64,000 nt of DNA from Myrica gale (taxonomy: Eukaryota; Streptophyta; Magnoliopsida; Fagales; Myricaceae), in NCBI GenBank assembly GCA_963930655.1, contig OZ005613.1, positions 10,796,501 to 10,860,500 on the forward strand, read 5' to 3'. Position 1 is the stretch's first letter, and each line of letters opens with the position of its first letter. Shown in pieces: positions 1-12,668 of the stretch. Under the pieces are notes generated by a model. The model was not told where the DNA came from. It searched no databases and was given only the letters and a program-made list of their open reading frames with translations. The position numbers were made by a program, and so were the translations under genes.

Positions 1-3000
1 GTAGATTAGAAGATTGCAGACATCGGGTAACGTAGGTTGTCAGAAGTCAACAAATATACATCATGAGATTTTTTTGAATACTTCAATTTCCAATCAGACG
101 TTGCCACGGGTGCGTGTACTTATACCATGAACCACACCAAACGCAGATGCGCAAGTGTGGGCTTAAACCCTGATTTGAATCGCAAAACCAGAAACAGGAT
201 CTCATTTTTCCAAACACGGCGTTGATATCATTTTTAGATCAATTGAGGGAAATTTATAAGAATATTAAAATATTTTTTAGAAAATAGTAGGGGTTATAAT
301 ACTTATAATAGTGATGGTTAGTCCGTAAACCGAAGATAGTTTTAGAGAAATTGAGAACTAATTTCTAGGTTACAAAAGAAGGCTGAATACAGGAAATAAA
401 TAAATTAAAGCCTCAGATTACCTGATCGACTTTCAAAACTAAAAAGGACGTTGGAAATTAAAGGAGGACATAAGACTCCGACTACCAAACTTTGAATCAA
501 AAAGACACGCGGCGCAATGCAATGGCTGAATGCATCCCCGAGACGAAAGTATATATGGAAGTCCAAATTAAAAAATAATTTCAAAAGGATCAGTGGATGG
601 CTCGTGAAATAGAACAGAACAGAACAAAACAAAAGGCACAGACGGAGTATAAAAGATGACCAGCTTCTTCGTTCACTGGCACAAGTGGGGTTTAGGTAAC
701 GTTGGAGTTGACTCTGTCTCCCACATGTTCCTCGTAAATGCCCCCAGGCCCCACTACTGTTGACAGATTCACAAACGACAGCCTCTTCTTTCTTCATTTC
801 GCCACTTTATATATATTTATGTATTATTTCAATTTTTAATTTTGTTCATATATAACGTCGAGGATTATGTGTAAAAATCATCATGTAATAACAACTCTGA
901 ACAACAAGCAACAAATGTGTTTAATATCTTTATTAATATGTTTTTATGGATCCTTTTGTTCAAATTTGAGTTAGTAGGCCTACCAACGAACCCTAATAGA
1001 TGAACTATAAAGTACGTAATTTGATCACTGAAAATTTTACATATATATAGTCGCCGAGAAAGCGACATTTTACGATCAGACCAATAGTTTAGGGGATTTA
1101 TTTATTTATTTATGTGGACAACACTTTGTGAGTGGGGATCCAATGAGTTGACTCATGATTTGACCGAGCCCTCTCTATTTCATATATTGCCGCTGTTTGT
1201 TTCTCAAATTTTTAAAAAATATTTTTTAAATTTTGAGAATCTTTATTTTATTAAGATTTATTGAGATTTGTAAAAAGTACAATGTGTAAGTGTAAAAGTT
1301 AAAAATTTTAGAATGTGTTTGACTTACCAAAATTTTTGAGATTTCAAATTGTTGACTAAACAGACATGTCCATTATTAACTCAATTGATCGTAATTTGGT
1401 CAAGAAGAATTGACCCGTTCAAGTTTACTTTATATTTTTTTTAAGCTTCTTTTTGTAAAGAGATTCAAGAGATTGGTTATAGCTCTTTGTGGGTGGTCTG
1501 ATCTTTTCGCTCGGAAATGTGTGGACTTGGTAGTAAAGGGTCAGTATAACAACTCTTTCATTGAAGATACGTCCACAGGGTATTGTTTAATAAAAATTAG
1601 TAAAATAGTGCAGATGGTCATGGAGTATGTATAAATCCAACCAAATAGAGATATATTCTTTTGTAGGGAAGACTTTCGTAAACACTTGATCATTAGGAGA
1701 TCAACAGCGTTTATGTAAACTAAAAACTTAATTATTAGTTAATTATGTTAATATAAAAAAGGAAGACTTTCTTAAGTAGATTGATGTATAGTAAAAAGCT
1801 TATTATTTTAATTGTTCGTCACTTTTAGGGACAATTCGAGAGGAGAAAAACTTTGTTAAGACAGATACCCAATGGGGTAGGGAGAAGTAATCCGGCACTA
1901 ATAGCGGCGGGGACGGACGGATGGATAGATAGATAGGATCGGATTAGAGGCAGGCGAGGGGAGAGACGCGCTAGTTCTAGAAGGAAAGCCCAGATATTTT
2001 TTTATTTTCAATTTTTGAGATAAAAATTAAAATAAATTAAATTAAAGGATCGCATTGCGCCAGCGGTGACGCAATGGGATGACGTGGCGTGACGAATTGA
2101 TGACTGCGGAATGATGCCTTGACCCGAGGCTGAGGAAAAAAAGATAGCCTTGACTTGACAGCCGATGCTTATACCGAGAGCTTCCAGGTTTATTCCCCCA
2201 ATCAACGTATAACCAGCCAGGCGTGGTGCCCAAGTTATACTAAACTCCCCCCGCCTCTACTTCATCACTGGGGCAGGGTTGCGTCGGCTCCACTCGGCTC
2301 AGCTCTAAATTGTCTAGCCCTTCCTCAGCTACTCAGCGTGTCGGTCTGTTATAACGGCGTTTACTTCGGCAAGCCAATATGAGCCTTCTTTTTATTTTAT
2401 AATTTATTCTGTTATCATATCCAAGATGAGGTCGGTAACTTTAATTAGGGTCTTAAAAATTTGCATATGTTTTAATTCTTCTAATTTCTGTGATAAAAAT
2501 ATATATAAAAATTCAAAATTAATTTATAATATAAATAAATCTCCTTTTTTAAGATAAGTTTAACCGTTCTCTTCGTTATAGTAAAAGAAAAAAGTAGAGA
2601 AAAGTTACTTTGCCCTCACAAATTATCAAAGCTATCAAATTTTCAACTATCACCTTTGTTATATTCAGTCTTAAATTTTTAAAATTAATTCATTTACGTC
2701 TTGAAATAAAATTTGACAGTCAAAGTCGTGGTATATAACTCAAAATTTTAAAGGTAACACGGTGCAAATTGACAAAATACTATACTTTTAGAGTTTAACG
2801 TGTCAAAAGTAATAATTGAGACAAATTTGTAATTAATTGCATTGACAGTTCAGGGGCATTTCTCAAAAAAAAAAAAACACAGAAGACGAGGTAAAAATAT
2901 TCAATCGAAGCTAAGCCTTAAAGTACTACTAATAAGATACTGGAAGCTGTATAGTTTAGAAACGACAACAGAAAGAGATAACATCAAGTCATCAACAATA

Positions 3001-3615
3001 GGAGCACTACTCCTTACGTTAACAACAACAAAAAGAAAACTTGGCTCTAAACAAAAGATGGGCCCGGAAAAGATATCCAAGGGTAGATTCTTCTATAAAA
3101 TATATAATGCATAGAAAGAGAAAATACAACCAACATAATAAAATAACATCTAATAGGGATAGGACCAAGCATTATTGGTGATCGACAACCAAACTAAAAT
3201 CTGAACTTTTAGTATACGGTTCACATGCACGTAACTCTGATGGATCTCATGCACCGTCATTACTCTCTACTAGAGGAGCACAAAACACAGCAGGAAAGCA
3301 CATACAAGGATGAGTCTTAAGGACTAAAAAAGGCGGGAAAGGAAAGTAGCAAAATATAGCAAAATGAAATATGACGAGCAGAAAATTCTATGATCCACAA
3401 AATTTTCATTTTTTTTATTCTATATTTTCCAACCTCTGCAAATCTGTTAAACCCCAGAGTAAGTTGTACATTCCTCTCCCCTTCTTTCGAGATTATCTCA
3501 TGATTTCTATTTTCTTCGAGAAGAATCATAAGGTAGAGCTCTGCTCCATACATTCTCATAGGCCACCACTAAATTATTAGGGTTATAGTTACACGCCCTC
3601 CAGTGATCGATAGGT
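1..3615. other. No recognisable gene; AT-rich sequence with MITE-like traces
   Basis: I find no gene I can name here. The longest minus-strand ORF (405-797, 130 codons) has no motif I recognise. Around 1188-1368 the sequence starts with a GCTGTTTGTTT-like end and finishes with an imperfect inverse (AAACAGAC), which looks like an old hAT-type MITE. About 2610-2840 has the 'values against zero' AT-rich style of degraded MULE ends but no clean inverted repeat. Around 1860-2380 the base composition becomes GC-richer and a GACGTGGC (ACGT-core) motif occurs near 2078. That could be promoter-like, but no coding start follows that I can support. Confidence 0.4.
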
Positions 3616-4827
3616 TGTAGTTCCTATGATTAAAGCAACCAAAGAGGAGAGAGGGTAAATTATGTTTCCAAACTTTAACTCCTAAAATCGTATTTGCAAA
3701 GTAAATACTAATTTAGTACAAGTATATTGATGCAACAAGTAAATTAGTGCTAAATGTAAAGAGTAGGATTAAAAAAGCAAACACAAGATTTTTAGATAGT
3801 TCGGCCAACCCCACTTATATCCACCCATCAAGTTTTTTTCCAAGACTTGAAGTTTTCTCGTTGTCTTCCAAATAGTGTGCACTCTAGCTTCCAGGTGCTA
3901 GAAAACCTTACAAGTAGTTTTCGGGCGCACCACTCATAACCTAACCAAGTTTGAGATATACCTCCTCTAATCATCTTCTTTAGTGAATAACCTCACTAAA
4001 GGAATCACTTCTTTTGAATAGGAAGATACAAGAATTAAACTATCTCAAAGAGTGGATGTAAAAATGAAAAACTCTATCACTTTTGATTTACACAATGACA
4101 ATGATGTGAAGATGTAATTTGTGTGAATAATATGAGAAATATGAATAAGAAGGTTTAAGATCTTTCTCAATCTATAAAAATAATATGTTGTCATTCTCTA
4201 TTTTTTAGAGACTTTAGGAATATTCTTATATAGGTCATATATCAAAACTAGCCGTTTCTATCTACTGGGGGTTGATCTGACAATTTTACTGTTGTAGCGA
4301 TCGACCGCTTCAACTAGCCGTTGCCTATCGGTCATAAAATTTGAATGCTGTCAAATTTTTGTCCTACGCGTCCGGTCGACCGCTTCATGTAGAGGTCAAA
4401 CGCTCATAGACCGCTATAACATTATTCATCATCCGCCATAATTAAAAAACATGTTTTTGACATTTTTGAAATCTCAATTTCAAAAACCAACTTTTCAAAA
4501 GTACAATCAATGCTTGAGAGTTTATATATGGACGATTTGAAAATACTTAGACGCATTTTGGATGTCAAACTCGTGATAAGAAGATTATGCATGATTTGAA
4601 CGATATGCAAGTGTATAATTCAAATTCTTGTCAAAAGTGAAACTAAGTATTATAAGGTTATACCCTATGATATTGATTTTTCACTTGTGAGCGCCTTACA
4701 TCTTCCTGATCTTCAATCTTCTTGACTTTGACTCTTTAATAAAAATGTATTTTTTAAGATGTCTATTTTGTAAACTTAATCCATTTATTGAAATCATCAA
4801 AATATCGATTGTGAACAAAAATCACCA
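3616..4827 (-). mobile_element. Solo or orphan LTR, same family as the copia-type LTRs at 54.9 and 58.4 kb
   Basis: Read on the minus strand, this block matches the LTR at 54856-56114 from its first bases (TTTGTTCACAATCGATATTT) to its last (…GGAACTACA versus …GGAATTACA). In between it shares the same order of landmarks: the GACCGCTT/GTCGACCG repeats, the TCACTAAAG tract and the GGGTGGATGTAAG-type segment. It is about 1.21 kb against 1.26 kb for the other copy. No primer-binding site follows its end and no internal region flanks it, so it is a solo or orphan LTR. I could not find a matching 5-bp target duplication, so it is old or its edges are rearranged. Confidence 0.75.
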
Positions 4828-6662
4828 TTACGTTTCGATTGACATGAATAATTTAATTAAGTGCTTCGATCATATAAACTCATAAGTACATGGTGATATT
4901 GAATTAACAAATAATTCAAATTGATGCCTATGATACTTGTTCGCTACAAATAATTCATCATCTTTTCCATTTATTTCAACTCCAATGATGAATCATATAA
5001 TCCAGGAATACTAAAATCAACAAAAATTCGAAAATTTTCAAGCCAAACAAGGAAATGAAACATCCAAGCTTAGTAATTTCTAACTTGTTACCTTTGTAAT
5101 TTTTATATAATTTCCTTTTCTGCAGATTTTATTAATTATTCAAGAAAAATAAATATGCTTGATATGGTTTTATCATTTAATAACAAGCTGGGCCCTAGCC
5201 AAACCTTGGTGGCACCTTAATTGACCTTGGGAGATTTCGGCTTTCACAAGCCTTGCGGTTCTATTCCTTTTCTCCTCTCTTGTTTTTTTTTTGGCTTGGG
5301 CCTCATGGGCCCTTCTACCAAAATTCAATTGGGGATTTCTAAGAATCTCCTTTTGGGCCCTCTAATTAAATCTTCAAAGCCCAAAGACAATGTCTCTCCA
5401 AACTAGCATTTCGGCCCATTGATCACAGCCCATTAATTCCCTTGTTTTCGGTTACCAGACTTCTAATATTGCAGAATTCCAGCAACCTAAAATTGCATAA
5501 ATCAGGCCCAATTTTTTCCAGCAACATGCTTATTCGAAAGCACGGTTCACAATTTTTACACAAAGCACCAAAAATTTCCAGCAACATGCTTATTCGAAGT
5601 TCATCATTCTTTCCAGTTTCCTTTAGAATTTAATCACCCAATGAACCAGATAAAAAAAAAAACTCATTTTAAAACTCCAATTTACCCCTAATTTGTGCCA
5701 TAAACAGCAAACAAAACTTATAAAAACAGGGTACCCGATTGCCTTGGTAGGTTTTAGGACCCTTTTCTCTAGCATTTATTGCAAATTAATCGCTAAATTC
5801 TTTGAGCATCTAAATAAGTTCTGGAAACATACTATTAGCTCCATTAAAAAAAAATTAAAGAGTCTTTAAAAAGCTGTTTTACACAAGGGCAAATTACAGC
5901 ACATCAACGAAAAGCTAATAGATGAACCTGGGCCTAATTGCTGATTGAGCTAGAATATTGCATGCATAGTACATCTAAAACTAATATAATATTAATTTTT
6001 TAATGTTTTAAATATTAGTTTTAGATAAAAAAATGATTAAGAGGCATAAATGTAAGTTGCGCATTTAATTGTTGAATTTCTATGACATTAGATTTAATTT
6101 ATTGCACATACAATGTTTCTCTATCTTTGGCATTCTGTACTTAAGTCATATAATTGATGACATTGTAATTATTTTATGAATTTAATTTCATCATATGATG
6201 TCATGAGTTAATTAAGTATTTTTGTGTAGGGTACTAAAATTAATTACTTTCTGGACTCGCAGATGACAAGGGATAGTCTACTGGGACACATGACAGTGCA
6301 AGAGTGTCTCATTAATGACAATGTTGTAATTCATTGAAGAAATGAGAGACTTAAATCTCAGCCCTCCATCTTTCTTTTTACTCTCCCTTTTCTTTTAACC
6401 TACCAAACCCTACATTTTATTTTATTTTCTCCACTTTTTCTAATATTGCCTCTCTCTCCCTCTCCCTATTTTCTCTCTCTTTATTTTCTAGCCATGCCTC
6501 TCATCTCTCTCATTTTTTATTCTCTTTTTCTTTATAACCTAGTCTTATCTCTCTCTCTCTCTCATTCCCTTCTTTTTCTCTCTTAACAATACCTCATTAT
6601 TCTCTCTCTCTCACCTCTTAGCAGAACAAACCTTATTTTCTCTCATTCTCTATTTATTTTCA
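4828..6662. other. No gene; GGGCC-rich stretch, short direct repeat, CT-rich tract
   Basis: No coding region can be supported. Between about 5183 and 5510 the motif GGGCC/GGCCC recurs many times, similar in style to the TGGGC(C/T) cluster inside the long LTR at 45.6 kb, so this may be a fragment of a related LTR. A short segment beginning TTTCCAGCAACATGC is repeated in tandem near 5515 and 5576. From about 6420 to 6640 the plus strand is dominated by CTCTCT/TTTTCT tracts that directly precede the MULE. Confidence 0.35.
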
Positions 6663-6872
6663 GGGGTAAACTCATAGTTTATCCCAAATCTTTGGGGCAA
6701 AATCAAGTTACAACTCTTATTTTCCAAACCAACAATTTGATACCCTTATGTTTCAAAATCACTCAATCCTCTCCCCTCATTTAAATTCACCGTCAAATGA
6801 GACAGTTTTTCGTGCACGTGCGTCTAACGTGTGTCTACTCCACCCAAATTGACGAATCTGCCCTCAATAAGT
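6663..6872 (+). repeat. Left terminal inverted repeat of the MuDR-type MULE
   Basis: About 210 bp, matching the reverse complement of 12225-12433 along its whole length with scattered substitutions. The inner edge is at CCTCAATAAGT, paired with ACTTACTGAGG on the right. Confidence 0.9.
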
Positions 6873-7701
6873 AATTTGCATTGACGTCATTGCCCTTCTC
6901 TTGTTCGCGCCCAATGAAAGACCAATTGGATGCCCAAATCAAATTCTGTCGTGCCCTAGATGAAGCAGCAACAAGAGGAAAAGGAAGAACACCCTTCCCG
7001 ACGACAATCTATTTCCAAGGAGCCTGAAACAGATTTCACCTAAGAACCCTCATTCACCCATTTCAAATCTGTCGAGCCCTCCCATTGCAGATCTGTAAGT
7101 GGCCTCCCTCTGTAAAAGTCGATTGACCTCGGATTTTTTCCCATTTAGTTCGGAAATTGAATCCGAAGGAGAAGAAAACTCAAGGGTAAGTCCATTTTGC
7201 TTTCCCCATTTAGTTCGGCTCCATAACTGTTGGAATTTGGATACAACTGTTGGGATTTTGGGGATTGCGATGAGGATTTCGCAACAAATGTTTTTAATTT
7301 AGTGGCAGTTTGAAATTTTTGATGCTGTGAAATGTTAGTTTAGATAGGTATTTATAGTAGTTTTAGGTGGTCCAAAAGTGATTGGGACGAATCAAACACA
7401 TATTTTGTGGCCGACAACATGTGGTCCCTTATTCATTGTCTGAAATTTGTATTATCTTAGCACGTGAAGCATGTGGTCCTTGCTTTCTCTTCATAATTCA
7501 TTTGTCTACTTGTCTCCCATTTTTTTATACCTTTTTTTTTGTGTTCCTTGTACTGGTATTTGCATTATTACAGTTTTTGAATTGACTCTTATGTTTCTTG
7601 ATATTGCTGAATGCTATTATATGTATTTTCTATTAAAAGTTTTATGTATCAAAGAATAAGACCGACATCTTTAATGAAAAGTTTTATTGTGGCAGGTCCC
7701 A

Positions 7702-10503
7702 ATGGCAGTAGATTCTTTTGTGTTTAAGGTCCACTAAGAGGGTAGATTTGATAGGTCGAATGGTGGGTTGCGTATACGATGGCGAGAAGATGGCTATGCA
7801 CCCAGATCCTTACGATTGCGACTGTTTTTCATACATAGAGGTAGAAACAGTTGTCAAAGAATATGGGTACAAGCATGATGACCTATTGTTTTACGTGGAC
7901 CCAGAGCAGACCCTCTTTGATGGGCTGCGAATTATCTCAGGGGACCCTGATGTGCTTCAAAAGGTGGCTGCATACGGGGGTAAACAAATCATTGTAATAT
8001 ACATTGTTGGTTTCGAACCTGCACCTATACTTGACCCGGTGGATGATGTTGATGAAGAACGTGAGAGGCGCCGTCTTGGGATTGGAAGTAAGTGGTGGGA
8101 TGATGCACTTAGTTCCGATGATGACCTATTCGACGTGAATATCAATGCCAACACTAATGTCGAGGCTGTTGCGTGTGAGGAAGATGTGAATATGAGTCCT
8201 TCAGCTTCTGAGTTGGGTGGTCCTGAATTAGCTGAGCTAGGTGGACATTCATTCGATGTTAGTGGACCTTCGTTTGAGGTTGGTGGACCTTCTGGTAGGT
8301 CATATGAGGACACATAAGCTGCAGATCTGGAGGCTAAAGTTGAAGGATTAGACGACCTTTTTGTCACACCTCCTCCATTAGCCGATGGTAATGATGACGA
8401 TAAAGAGGCCGGTAAAGATGACAGTAAGCAATTAATTCAGTTATTAAACGCATTAGTAATTATTTTTAGTTTGGCTTTTGCAACATGTTAGTATTATATT
8501 GTAACATAATAATTTCAATATGAAAATGGATGAATTGAAGGCATTGAGTCCTACGATGCACGAATACCTAAGGAAAATTGACCCAAGTGTCTGGTCGAGA
8601 TCATGGTTTCACACGCATAGCAAGAGTGATCTTGTGGTCAACAACCTTTGTGAGTGCTTCAACTCATATGTTTTGCAAGCGTGGGACAAGCCAATTATTA
8701 CTATGGTTGAGATGATACAGAAGAAGTTGATGAGGAGGTATCAGCGGAAGAGGGAGTTGTACTAGTAGATTGTGCCCACGAGCGGTTAAGAAACTGGAGT
8801 CCGTATGTGAAGAGGCAAGCCACTGCCTTCCTACGTATGCATGGGATGGCTTTTTTTAGGTGTAGTGTCATTTGAAGCAATACGTGGTAAACGTTCAGAG
8901 GAAGACATATTCTTGTCGGAGGTGGGATCTTACTGGGATCCCGTGTCCACACAAGTTTGCTGCTATTGTCTATGATGGCAGAAACTTGGAAGACTCCGTT
9001 GACTGATTCTATACTATTGAGGCGTATCGGAAGGCATATTCCCCCGTCATTTTTCCTGTTCCATTTGAGGAATAATGGCACCATACTGCGTATGAAACGT
9101 TGGAATCTCCCCCATCAAGGGCTCAACCTGGTAGACCTAAAAAACTCCAGAAAAGGGGACCAGATGAGCGTTCACCCACCAGTAAGATTCCACGAAGACA
9201 AAGTGGGGTCTTATGCTCTGAGTGCAAGGAGATGGGTCACAACAAAAGGACGTGTCCACGCTTGAAAAGAAGAAAAGCATCACAAAGGGTTCCAAGTACC
9301 GCGGCTACACCGGAAGCACCATTTACTAGTGGACTTCCACCATCGCAATCTACCCCAAGTTCGCGTAGCAAAAGACAGGTTTATGTGATTCCCTTTTTAG
9401 ATTCCCTATTTTGAAACTGTATATGATTTTTTGTCCCATTGTTTATGCAGACCACGAGGGCCGCACATTTACGCGACGAAGCACCCTCCCAATCTACCCC
9501 AAGTACCCGGAGAACACGAAAGGTAAGCATTCGTACTTACAATTGATTTGGAAATGACAGTTTGCTTTTTGTTTGACTTTTGCCTTCCTCTGACTTATTT
9601 GATTATTTTATACACAAGTGTGGGACCTCAACTACGTGATGAACCTCCATTGCAATCTACCCCAAGTACCCATTGCACTACACACATGAGTATTCTAGTT
9701 TGATGCATTTTTAGAAATATAAGTCACTTACGAACTGTCATTTATAGACATGTTATTTTGTGTTTAATTAGAGTATTCAGATACCACACTTGCGTGATGA
9801 AGAGACTCTATCGCAATCTACCAGCGAGCCGCTTAGTGTACCTTTATGTTTGCTAACATATTAAGTTAACATCAAGGATACATATGACTCTTTTATTGAA
9901 ACTTTTGGTAACATTTTTTTGTGTAGCTTACAAGAAGTCGACGACTATCACAACTATTGTCTGGGATTGTTGAAGTTAATGATAATGCAGTAGTAGCAGT
10001 GAGAGTGAGTCAGCACACACAACTTATACAACAAAGCCTGTATGTTTGTTGGAGAGACTAATAATTACTTCGGTTTTGCAGGTCTCAAGAAAGAAAGCGT
10101 GTCGAGCTGAGACTCCATACAAGGAGGCCCCAGCTACAGAGTCATTGCAGATGCATTCCGCAAGGAAGAATCCACCATCTACCAGACGCATTGTAGCTGC
10201 AATAGGGATTGCTTCTCTCATACGAATGCCGACCTCAAGTCGATTGCAATGATTTGGGTCGCAAGGCGGTTCCACGAGCACACCTGTCGTAATCGACCTA
10301 ATAGCTTCAAAAGCAAGAGCATGTGTAAAGTGATCTTGGGGGTCCCCTGGTGGTGGAGGGGTTCAGTTTCGAGTTTCCCAGCCCCCTCCGGGCAGTGCAG
10401 CAGCAAAAAAGGTAAAGCTCCACTTACAAAGTCCAAGGGAGTGAAAGACAGGGAAAAAACCTCGTTGGCAGATATAGAACTTTATTGGGAGATACATGAT
10501 TGA
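7702..10503 (+). pseudogene. MuDR-type transposase pseudogene, catalytic core deleted
   Basis: Mutator transposases cut and move MULEs in the nucleus. Reading from the ATG at 7702, an initial VFKVH stretch runs into TAA. A shifted frame then gives the N-terminal PB1-like region (around 7760-8030, with SYIEVETVVKEYGYKH) and an acidic D/E-rich linker to about 8430. The next recognisable part (8520-8765) is the post-catalytic segment with NNLCECFNSYVLQ, so the DDE core is gone. A SWIM zinc finger follows near 8893-8985 (CRRWDLTGIPCPHKF), then a CX2CX4HX4C zinc knuckle near 9212-9253 (CSECKEMGHNKRTC). From 9270 to about 10300 there is a series of small exons, each coding a variant of a S/T/P-rich QSTPSTR unit and separated by short introns. 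Several stops and frameshifts make a working protein impossible. Confidence 0.85.
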
Positions 10504-10557
10504 GTACATGATACATGTTACTGATATTTTGTGGGGAATGTAAAAGCAGCTACTTAT

Positions 10558-10690
10558 ACTGGATGTAAATGACAACTGCTTCTTTTTGGATGTAAATGAC
10601 AGCTAGTTATTTTGGATGTAAGTGACAGGTACTTATTTTGGATGCAAGTGTCAGGTTGTTATTTTGGATGTAAATGGAAACTGCAGGGCA
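10558..10690 (+). repeat. 26-bp minisatellite, about five units
   Basis: Successive units begin TTGGATGTAAATGACAGC (variants TTGGATGTAAGTGACAGG and TTGGATGCAAGTGTCAGG). Each is 26 bp with point differences. The array lies in the 3' non-coding part of the MULE, just after the transposase remnant. Confidence 0.8.
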
Positions 10691-12224
10691 GCTATGTATC
10701 ATGTACTCAATGAATTGCATTTTCTTTATCTGGTATCCATTGTTGTTGATGGTTAGGAGATTGGTAGATAGTTAATCAGATACCCATTACAGAAACACCT
10801 GTGACGTTTACAATAGGAGTTATACATGTAGAAATACAAATTCAGATACAGCTTTGGACACTAAAATTTAGTTACTTAGCATCAATTTTGTCACGACTTT
10901 GGACACTAAGTTAAACACCTCATGCTACTAACATAAACTTCAAAAGGGTACACAATCCGGTACTGAATATATGAGCAGCAAAAATTCCAAAAATAAGAAA
11001 CAAGCAAAAACCTAAAGCAACCATATAACCACTGATCTTAACATCTGAAACCCTTCTCTCCACATCAATCTCCAGCCGATGTTGCATTATCATAGTATCA
11101 ATTTTGGCTCAATTTTGCACATTCAACTTCTCAATTTCTTTGCAATGCTACTTCGACATATTTATGATCTCTTCTCGATGTTGCTCAGTCATGGCAACAA
11201 TGACTTCAGTTTGATGTCGGCGCTCTCTCTCAATTGATTCCCAAGTACACTATTCACCAAGCGCCTGCGAATGCATTGCTCGGAGTTGCCGAATAACCCT
11301 TCCTCTATACGGACACATTTTAGGATCTCTCCATACAACATAGTTGCAGTGACCTTCGTCCTGTGATTTAAAAATTTCACCAAGCTAATAAAGAGTTAGT
11401 ACCACAGAACAAACTAAACCCTTTAATAAAGATTCGTAACTAATTGATGTACATTACTATAACATTATTAAACATGCAAAACCAATTGATGTACATTACC
11501 AGAACATACATTAGGAACCAATTAAAAAATAAAACACTAACCTTGAATTTCACACAACCCCAAAATCGTCTCCCAAAGTTTTCATCCGTAAAGGCAATAG
11601 TCGATTTTGTTTTCATATCACAATAACATTTTGGGCCCTCTGTAGAGGCTCCACTTTCAACACTTCCTGAGCTACAAGTTATGTGTGAAACAAAAATTTC
11701 AATGGCTGGAAAAATCGGGCAGTACCTTACTTAATCCAGTGTAATAAGAATAAATAACAAAATTGCAATGGGAAGCTTTATCTTTAACGATAAGATTTAA
11801 CAAAATTGCAAGGGGAAGCTTTAACAAAATTGCAACGAAATAAACCATCCACTTTCACAATCAATAGCTCGGTTTCTTTGAAAATTGGGAAGCTAACTCT
11901 GGGTTCTTCTATTATTGTTTTTTTTGTACTCATCTTGAAGTTGTTTCATCTTGATGGTCTCTAAAGGAGGAATGAACAAATGGGAACACTAGACCAAATC
12001 GAGAAAAAAAGGAAACACCGCACCAAACCAAGCAGAAAAAGAAAAAAAAACCCAAGAGAAATTAGAGGAGTCGAATGCTACCTTCTCCAACGACAATGGG
12101 TTGTAGGAAGCTAAAGACAGAAGCTGAGTTCGAAGGAGAGAGAGCCAAAGGTCTTGGGCAGAGAGGCCGAATGTTGAGTAGGGGGAGCTGAGTTCATGCG
12201 AGAGATGGGGAAGATAGATCTCAC

Positions 12225-12433
12225 ACTTACTGAGGGCAGATTCGTCAATTTGGATGGAGTAGACACACGTGAAACGCACGTGCACGAAAAATGTCTCATT
12301 TGACGGTGAATTTAAACGGGGGGTGAGGATTGAGTGATTTTGAAACATAGAGGTATCAAATTGTTGGTTTGGAAAATAAGGGTCGTAACTTGATTTTGCC
12401 CCAAAGATATGAGACTAACTATGAGTTTACCCC
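12225..12433 (-). repeat. Right terminal inverted repeat of the MuDR-type MULE
   Basis: About 209 bp, the inverted partner of 6663-6872. Both copies keep the GTGCACGTGC-like block and the outer GGGGTAAACT end. Confidence 0.9.
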
Positions 12434-12668
12434 TCTTTTATACCTTTTGCTTTATGTTCCTTGTACTGGTATTTGCATTATTTCAGCTTTTGAATTGACT
12501 CTTATGTTTCTTGATATTACTGCTGAATGCTATTATATGTATTTTATATGAAAAGTTTTATGTATCAAAGAATAATGGACCGACAACTTTAATGAAAAGT
12601 TTTATTGTAGCAGGTCCCAATGGCAGTTGATTCTTGTGTTTAAGGTCCACTACGGGGGTAGATTTGCT
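12434..12668 (+). repeat. Second copy of the MULE interior, abutting the right TIR
   Basis: This segment matches 7523-7747, the 5' untranslated and first coding part of the MULE transposase, in direct orientation. Shared landmarks in order are GTTCCTTGTACTGGTATTTG, CTTATGTTTCTTGATATT, AAGTTTTATGTATCAAAGAA and CAGGTCCCAATGGCAGT. It begins at the very first base after the TIR and stops where the coding copy goes on (GGTAGATTTG). At the position of the TAA in the main copy, this copy reads TAC. Further short echoes of AAGTTTTATGTATCA occur at about 12673 and 12856. Confidence 0.82.

Larger units (their letters stand above)
6663..12433 (+). mobile_element. MuDR-type Mutator-like element (MULE) with about 210-bp TIRs, internally deleted
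   Basis: The element is bounded by long terminal inverted repeats, both beginning GGGGTAAACTCATAGTT when read inward. Between them lies a decayed MuDR-type transposase gene. It has the N-terminal PB1-like region, the SWIM zinc-finger end and a zinc-knuckle tail, but the central DDE catalytic part is missing. The element is therefore a non-autonomous deletion derivative of a Mutator transposon. The expected 9-bp target duplication is not visible: the flanks TTATTTTCA and TCTTTTATA agree at only 5 of 9 positions. The right flank instead starts at once with a second copy of the element's own interior. Confidence 0.88.

Noticed and set aside
405..797. Minus-strand ORF of 130 codons as a gene
   Set aside because: Hydrophobic low-information sequence with no motif and no supporting neighbour exons.
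6654..12442. 9-bp target duplication for the MuDR-type MULE
   Set aside because: TTATTTTCA and TCTTTTATA match at only 5 of 9 positions, no better than expected in A/T-rich DNA.
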